From Moniliella sp. 'wahieum' (lineage: Eukaryota; Basidiomycota; Moniliellomycetes; Moniliellales; Moniliellaceae): a DNA stretch of 64,000 nt. Of the stretch, positions 59,694 to 64,000 are shown one piece after another. The notes under the pieces are model-generated. The model had not been told where the DNA came from. It did not search any database and was given only the letters and a program-made list of their open reading frames with translations. The translations under genes and the position numbers were made by a program. The DNA is taken from NCBI GenBank assembly GCA_003971905.1, contig RSEE01000008.1, positions 124,001 through 188,000 on the forward strand. Reading direction: 5' to 3'. Position 1 is the stretch's first letter. Every line of letters begins with the position of its first letter.

Positions 59694-62600
59694 ATGGACG
59701 ATCCGTTCGACCATCTCGAGGGTGCGTCCCACTACTCGCACGCCTCCACCCAGAGCAAGAGCACTGTTGCTTCCCGTCTCCCCGACTCCGCTTCGGCCGC
59801 CCCCCCCCTCACCCGGCCCAGTCCCTCGACCTGGACCTGGACCTGAAGCTCAACCTTGATCTCGACCTCAATGACCTGAGCTTGACTAGCCGCGACCTTC
59901 GTGGCCCCTCTCCTCCTGGTAACCACCACCACCACCCCGGGGATGATGATGAGCCCGAGGATGGTGATGACGCCTTTACCTCCTACACCTTTGATTCTGT
60001 TCGCGGGCCCGTTCCGCGTGCGCAGCCTGGTGTCGCTCGTGCCCCTTCGCCCCGTCCTACCAAGCCCAAGACATTCGATGTGTCGCTGTGGACTAAGCAA
60101 ATGGAAAAGTCCTTGCCTTCCCACGCTTGTTCTTACTGTGGTCTCTCCAACCCCGAGAGCGTGGTCAAATGTCTCGTGTGCAAAAAGTGGTTTTGTAACG
60201 GCCGCACCCCCCTGTCGGCCAGCCACATTGTCAACCATTTGGTTCACTCTAAGCACAAGGAAGTTCTCTTCATACCGAGTCACCCTTGGGCGATACGACG
60301 CCCGAGTGCTACAACTGTGGCAACAAGAACGTTTTTATCCTCGGCTTCATCCCGGCCAAGAGCGAGACGGTGGTGGTCCTGCTTTGCCGGCAGCCGTGTG
60401 CGTCACTTCCGAGCAGTACCAAAGATGTGTTGGGACACGTCTCGCTGGGCTCCGCTCATAGAGGACAAGGCTTTCCTCACATGGCTTGTAAAGGCCCCCA
60501 CCGACGCTGAGGAGCCAGGCCCCCAAGCAGGGCATTACCTTCCACCAGATCAACCGTCTTGAGGAGCTGTGGAAGGAAAATTCTCAGGCGACGCTCGAGG
60601 ACATTGACAAGCCTGGGGTGGATGAAGACCCGCCGGGAATTCTGCTTCGATACGAGGACGCGTTCCAGTACCAAAACATTCTGGGCCCGCTGGTCAAAAT
60701 CGAAGCCGATTACGACAAGAAATTGAAGGAGTCGCAGACGCAAGAAAATGTGACTGTTCGTTGGGACCAAGGTCTTAACATGCGCAAAGTGGCATGGATG
60801 TCGCTTCCCAAACTCGAGTCGGGAGAGGTGCGTCTGGCAGTAGGCGACGAGCTGAAGCTCATCTACCGTGGAAGCAACGCTCCCAATTGGGAGGGTCTTG
60901 GCCATGTAATCAAGATTCCCAATAGTGCGTTTTCTCCCTAAATTTTGCTACTACGATGCGTGAGTACTGACATGATCTGGCTGTTAGACATTTCGGATGA
61001 GGTAGCGGTCGAGCTGCGTCGTTCCGACGGGGTGCCGGACCACTGCCAACTGGGGTTCTCTGTCATGTTTGTTTGGAAGTCGACGTCGTTTGATCGTATG
61101 CAGACCGCCATGAGAACGTTCGCGGTGGATGAACAGTCCGTCTCGGCGTTCATTTACCACAAGCTCTTGGGCCACGAAGTGGAGAATGTCTTCCTGCAAA
61201 CTGCTTTGCCCAAGCGCTTCTCTGTCCCGGGCTTGCCCGAGCTTAACCACGGTCAAGTGTTTGCCGTCAAGTCCGTCCTACAGCGGCCTGTGTCCCTGAT
61301 CCAAGGTCCTCCTGGTACAGGAAGACGGTGACGAGCGCTACCATTGTGTATCACTTGAGTCGCATGAACCGGGCCCCGTGTTGGTTGTTGCGCGTCGAAC
61401 GTGGCTGTTGACCAATTGACGGAAAAGATCCATAAGACCGGACTGAAGGTGGTGCGCCTAACGGCCAAGAGCCGTGAAGGGCTGGATAGCCCCATCAACT
61501 TTTTGACCTTGCATGAGCAGGTCGCCCACAACGAAGGCCATGCTGAGCTGCAAAGCTGATCCAGCTAAAAAACGAGCAAGGTGAACTGTCTAGTTCTGAC
61601 GAGCGCAAGTACAAAACCTTGACGCGCGCCTGCGAGCGGCAACTGCTCCACGCTGCCGATGTGATCTGCACCACCTGTGTTGGTACCGGCGATCCGCGGC
61701 TGAGCAAGCTCAAGTTCCGCACCGTTTTGGTAGACGAGGCAACCCAGGCGGCCGAACCCGAGTGTATGATCCGCTCGTGTTGGATGCAAGCAAGTTGTGT
61801 TTGTCGGAGACCATCTTCAGTTGGGGCCGGTGATCATGAACAAGAAGGCCGCGAGCAGGCTTGACGCAGTCGCTCTTTGAGCGCCTAATTATGTTGGGTA
61901 ACAAGCCGATTCGCTGCAAGTGCAATACCGTATGCACCCTTGCTTGTCCGACTTTCCTTCCAACATGTTCTACGAGGGCACCTTGCAGAACGGGGGACTG
62001 CTCCCGAACGGGTACGCAAGAATGTTAACTTCCCCTGGGCCCAACCCTTCGCTGCCCATGTTCTTCTTTTCCAATCTGGGGCAGGCGGAGATATCTTCGT
62101 CGGCACCTCGTTCTTGAATCGGACCGAGGCAAGCAACGTCGAGAAAATTATCACCCAATTTTTCCGTTCCGGCGTGACCCCCGACCAGATTGCGGTTGTG
62201 ACGCCGTGTAGAGGACAACGGTCGTACGTGGTCAACCATATGCAGCTCCATGGTAAACTCAAGAAGGAACTCTACAAGGAAGTGGAGGTTGCGTCCGTTG
62301 ATGCATTCCAGGGGCGCGAAAAGGATTAATTATCCTGTCGTGCGTGCAGCAACGAACACCAAGGCATTGGCTTCTTGTCAGATCGCGCCGTCTGAACGTG
62401 GCGCTGACCCGAGCCAAGTATGGATTGGTGATTTTGGGGAACCCCAAGGTTGTTCTAAGCACCCACTTGGTATCACCTCCTCCAACACTTTAAGGCCCAG
62501 GGGCTCTTGGTCGAAGGCGTGGTTGTCCAACCTTCAGCCGAGCATGATCCAGTTTACGCGCCCGCGTCGGCCGCTTCAACAACCGGGTGACTTGATGGCA

Positions 62601-63175
62601 CGGTACCGCCATGAAGTGGCGTACGATCGCTCCACTCATCCTGGCATGCCGGGTGGGGGCAGCGTGGGGTCCCGTCGTCGTATGGGTTGCCCAACGGTAC
62701 TCCTTCGTCTTTTGCCATGCCCAGCTACCCGCCAAGCTTTGCCACCGGCCCGCCAAGCACGTTTGGGAGTGAGTTTGACACGCAGTCGGTGGCCTCGCTC
62801 AACACGCAGGGCTACCCGGCAGCGCATTTGCCTCCCTATGCGCCGTCAGCCGGTTTGGGTTCCGCTTCGCTTGCAGGCTCGCACGTTGGTCCGACTCACC
62901 ATCAGACCTATGGCCCTGCTTACAGTGCGACCCACCGACGCAAATATGCTGCTTCAAGTTACGCAGCGAGCATGGCGGACACGGAGGAGGAGACGGGGTC
63001 GGTGTACAGCCAAGCGTACGCTGCGCCCATGTCCCTCAACCCGATTGACCGTCTGGACGCCGAATACGATGGGGCGGGTTCAGCCGGGTTCGGAGGCAAA
63101 GGTCTGGGCTTGGAAGACGATGGGCGGTCGACGTACTCGGTGAGCACATCGCAAGCCTCTTTCACCACGTTTTAA
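59694..63175 (+). CDS. UPF1: UPF1/NAM7 RNA helicase, nonsense-mediated decay factor
   Basis: ATP-dependent RNA helicase central to nonsense-mediated mRNA decay. The start [16 protein letters not shown] at 59694 has a good context (GGCCATGG). Visible parts: an acidic Leu/Asp-rich N-terminus, the zinc-binding CH domain ([50 protein letters not shown]), the 1B region, Walker A GPPGTG at about 61305-61322, [13 protein letters not shown] (motif II), [36 protein letters not shown] and [20 protein letters not shown], then a Gly/Ser/Tyr-rich tail ending SQASFTTF. One GT-AG intron is placed at 60925-60987 (63 bp). About fifteen single-base shifts break the frame, many being one lost base in a short run (for example in the Walker A lysine codon), while residues on both sides stay almost invariant. 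This looks like sequencing error in a live gene. Confidence 0.9.
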
Positions 63176-63925
63176 CGCGTCTTCACGCTGGCGTCGATGT
63201 CGGCTGCCTTGAGGCAGCATTGGACACGCCTGCCCCGTTGCGCGGACCGGCGTGGGTCGCATGGAAGCGCACGCATAGTGCATCCAGACGGATGGCTGGC
63301 CGATGCGTGCGCGCCTATGACGCCGGATGCGATGCGCAGAGCGCAGCCGTTGTGCGCTGGGTACTGGACCCCCACCCCATCCCCCCTCCGCGCGCTCACT
63401 TACACTGGCGACTGGGGACGCGCTGGGGCGGCATGGCGGCGAACGCTGCTGGCTAAGATACTGCAGAGGGTTGGTGTGGGTGCATGCTGCGGCCGGCTTC
63501 AAAGGCGACAACACAACGGGATGGATGGAAGAATGATTGGATGGGCGATAGGACGATGGGCCGAGGAAAGGGGAGGACGCAGGGAATGCTTTAATGAGAG
63601 TATTTAATGAGAGTATATGGCCATGTCCGTGCCAAGCGGGGTTAGCATGGGGCGGAATAAAATCATTGCACCGACGAGCGGAACAGCATGACTGCGGTGG
63701 TGCCAGGCAGAAGGCCAGTGCGCGGGGGGCGGCTGGGCCTGGCTGGGCCCTGGGCTGTCGTCGTTGCCGTTACCATCGCCATCGCCATCGCCATCGCCAT
63801 CGACGCTGCCTCCACCCCCCACCACCCTCGTCTCTGTCCCATCTGTCGCCCGCCCGCTGCTTTGGCCACACACCCTCCGCCCTCGCCTTCCACCGCCACT
63901 GCTGCCCTCCCCCTTGGCTGGAGCG
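63176..63925. other. Intergenic with (CATCGC)n
   Basis: About 750 bp downstream of UPF1. It holds a five-unit CATCGC hexamer tract at 63774-63802. The ORFs here have biased composition and no motif. Confidence 0.5.
63774..63802 (+). repeat. (CATCGC)n hexanucleotide repeat
   Basis: Almost five perfect tandem CATCGC units upstream of the possible gene start at 63926. Confidence 0.85.
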
Positions 63926-64000
63926 ATGCCTGACTCGCTCCGCCGACCCAAGCTTGTTGTATCTTTTGTCTCTCTTGCCCCTCCGCCTTCGTCGCCTGAG
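63926..64000 (+). CDS. Possible start of a gene cut by the window end
   Basis: An open frame beginning MPDSLRRPKLVVSFVSLAPP runs off the window after 25 codons. No family can be named from so little; the ATG follows a GC-rich, repeat-bearing upstream region as for other genes here. Confidence 0.2.
   Translation, partial: MPDSLRRPKLVVSFVSLAPPPSSPE

Overview
This window is nuclear DNA from a fungus. The gene set (a KRE6/SKN1-type beta-glucan synthesis protein, a fungal flavohemoglobin, TIM50, an MSC2-like zinc transporter, UPF1, SMC5), few short introns with GTACGT-like donors and CTAAC/CTGAC branch sites, and GC-rich coding sequence suggest a basidiomycete with an intron-poor, smut- or yeast-like genome. 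I cannot name the species. Proteins are assigned from remembered family motifs, not from a search.

Layout. 1-32.9 kb is a gene-dense, GC-rich block: SMC5 (5' end outside the window), a lipoate-protein ligase, a KRE6/SKN1 protein, a mitochondrial-looking flavohemoglobin, an AIF/FSP1-like FAD oxidoreductase, a secreted aspartic protease, TIM50, a full-length ABC-B transporter, an intron-bearing tRNA-Gly(GCC), an MSC2-like zinc transporter head-to-head with an unrecognised coiled-coil gene, and a berberine-bridge-type FAD oxidase. Gaps between genes are full of short tandem repeats, many with a 7-bp period, plus a 285-bp (TTTTCG)n tract upstream of TIM50.

32.9-59.7 kb is a gene-poor, repeat-rich island. 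Its centre is a direct duplication of a unit of about 3 kb (34888-37876 and 40566-45190) that encodes a small secreted protein of a family I do not recognise. Each unit also carries a decayed, convergent relative of the same gene on the other strand, so the locus looks like an old inverted gene pair that was later copied as a block. The second copy is split by a 1.6-kb insertion. Between and after the units are fossil Ty1/copia LTR sequences and three 3' ends of a non-LTR retrotransposon (LINE), two of them ending in a conserved pair of GNA-loop hairpins. A MARVEL-like membrane protein gene (54.6-55.2 kb) lies in the island. 59.7-63.2 kb returns to a conserved gene, UPF1.

Sequence quality. 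Several strongly conserved genes (SMC5, flavohemoglobin, ABC transporter, TIM50, UPF1) are broken by single-base indels, often a lost base in a short homopolymer. The lipoate ligase, the 637-residue KRE6 gene and the second secreted-protein gene are uninterrupted. Uncorrected long-read indels are the simplest explanation. Those genes are therefore listed as CDS with frameshifts, not as pseudogenes.

Functional themes. Three products are mitochondrial or look so (lipoate ligase, flavohemoglobin, TIM50). The flavohemoglobin and the AIF-like oxidoreductase are neighbours on the same strand and could both act in nitrosative or oxidative defence. Wall and secretion functions (KRE6, aspartic protease, FAD oxidase, small secreted proteins) are also prominent.
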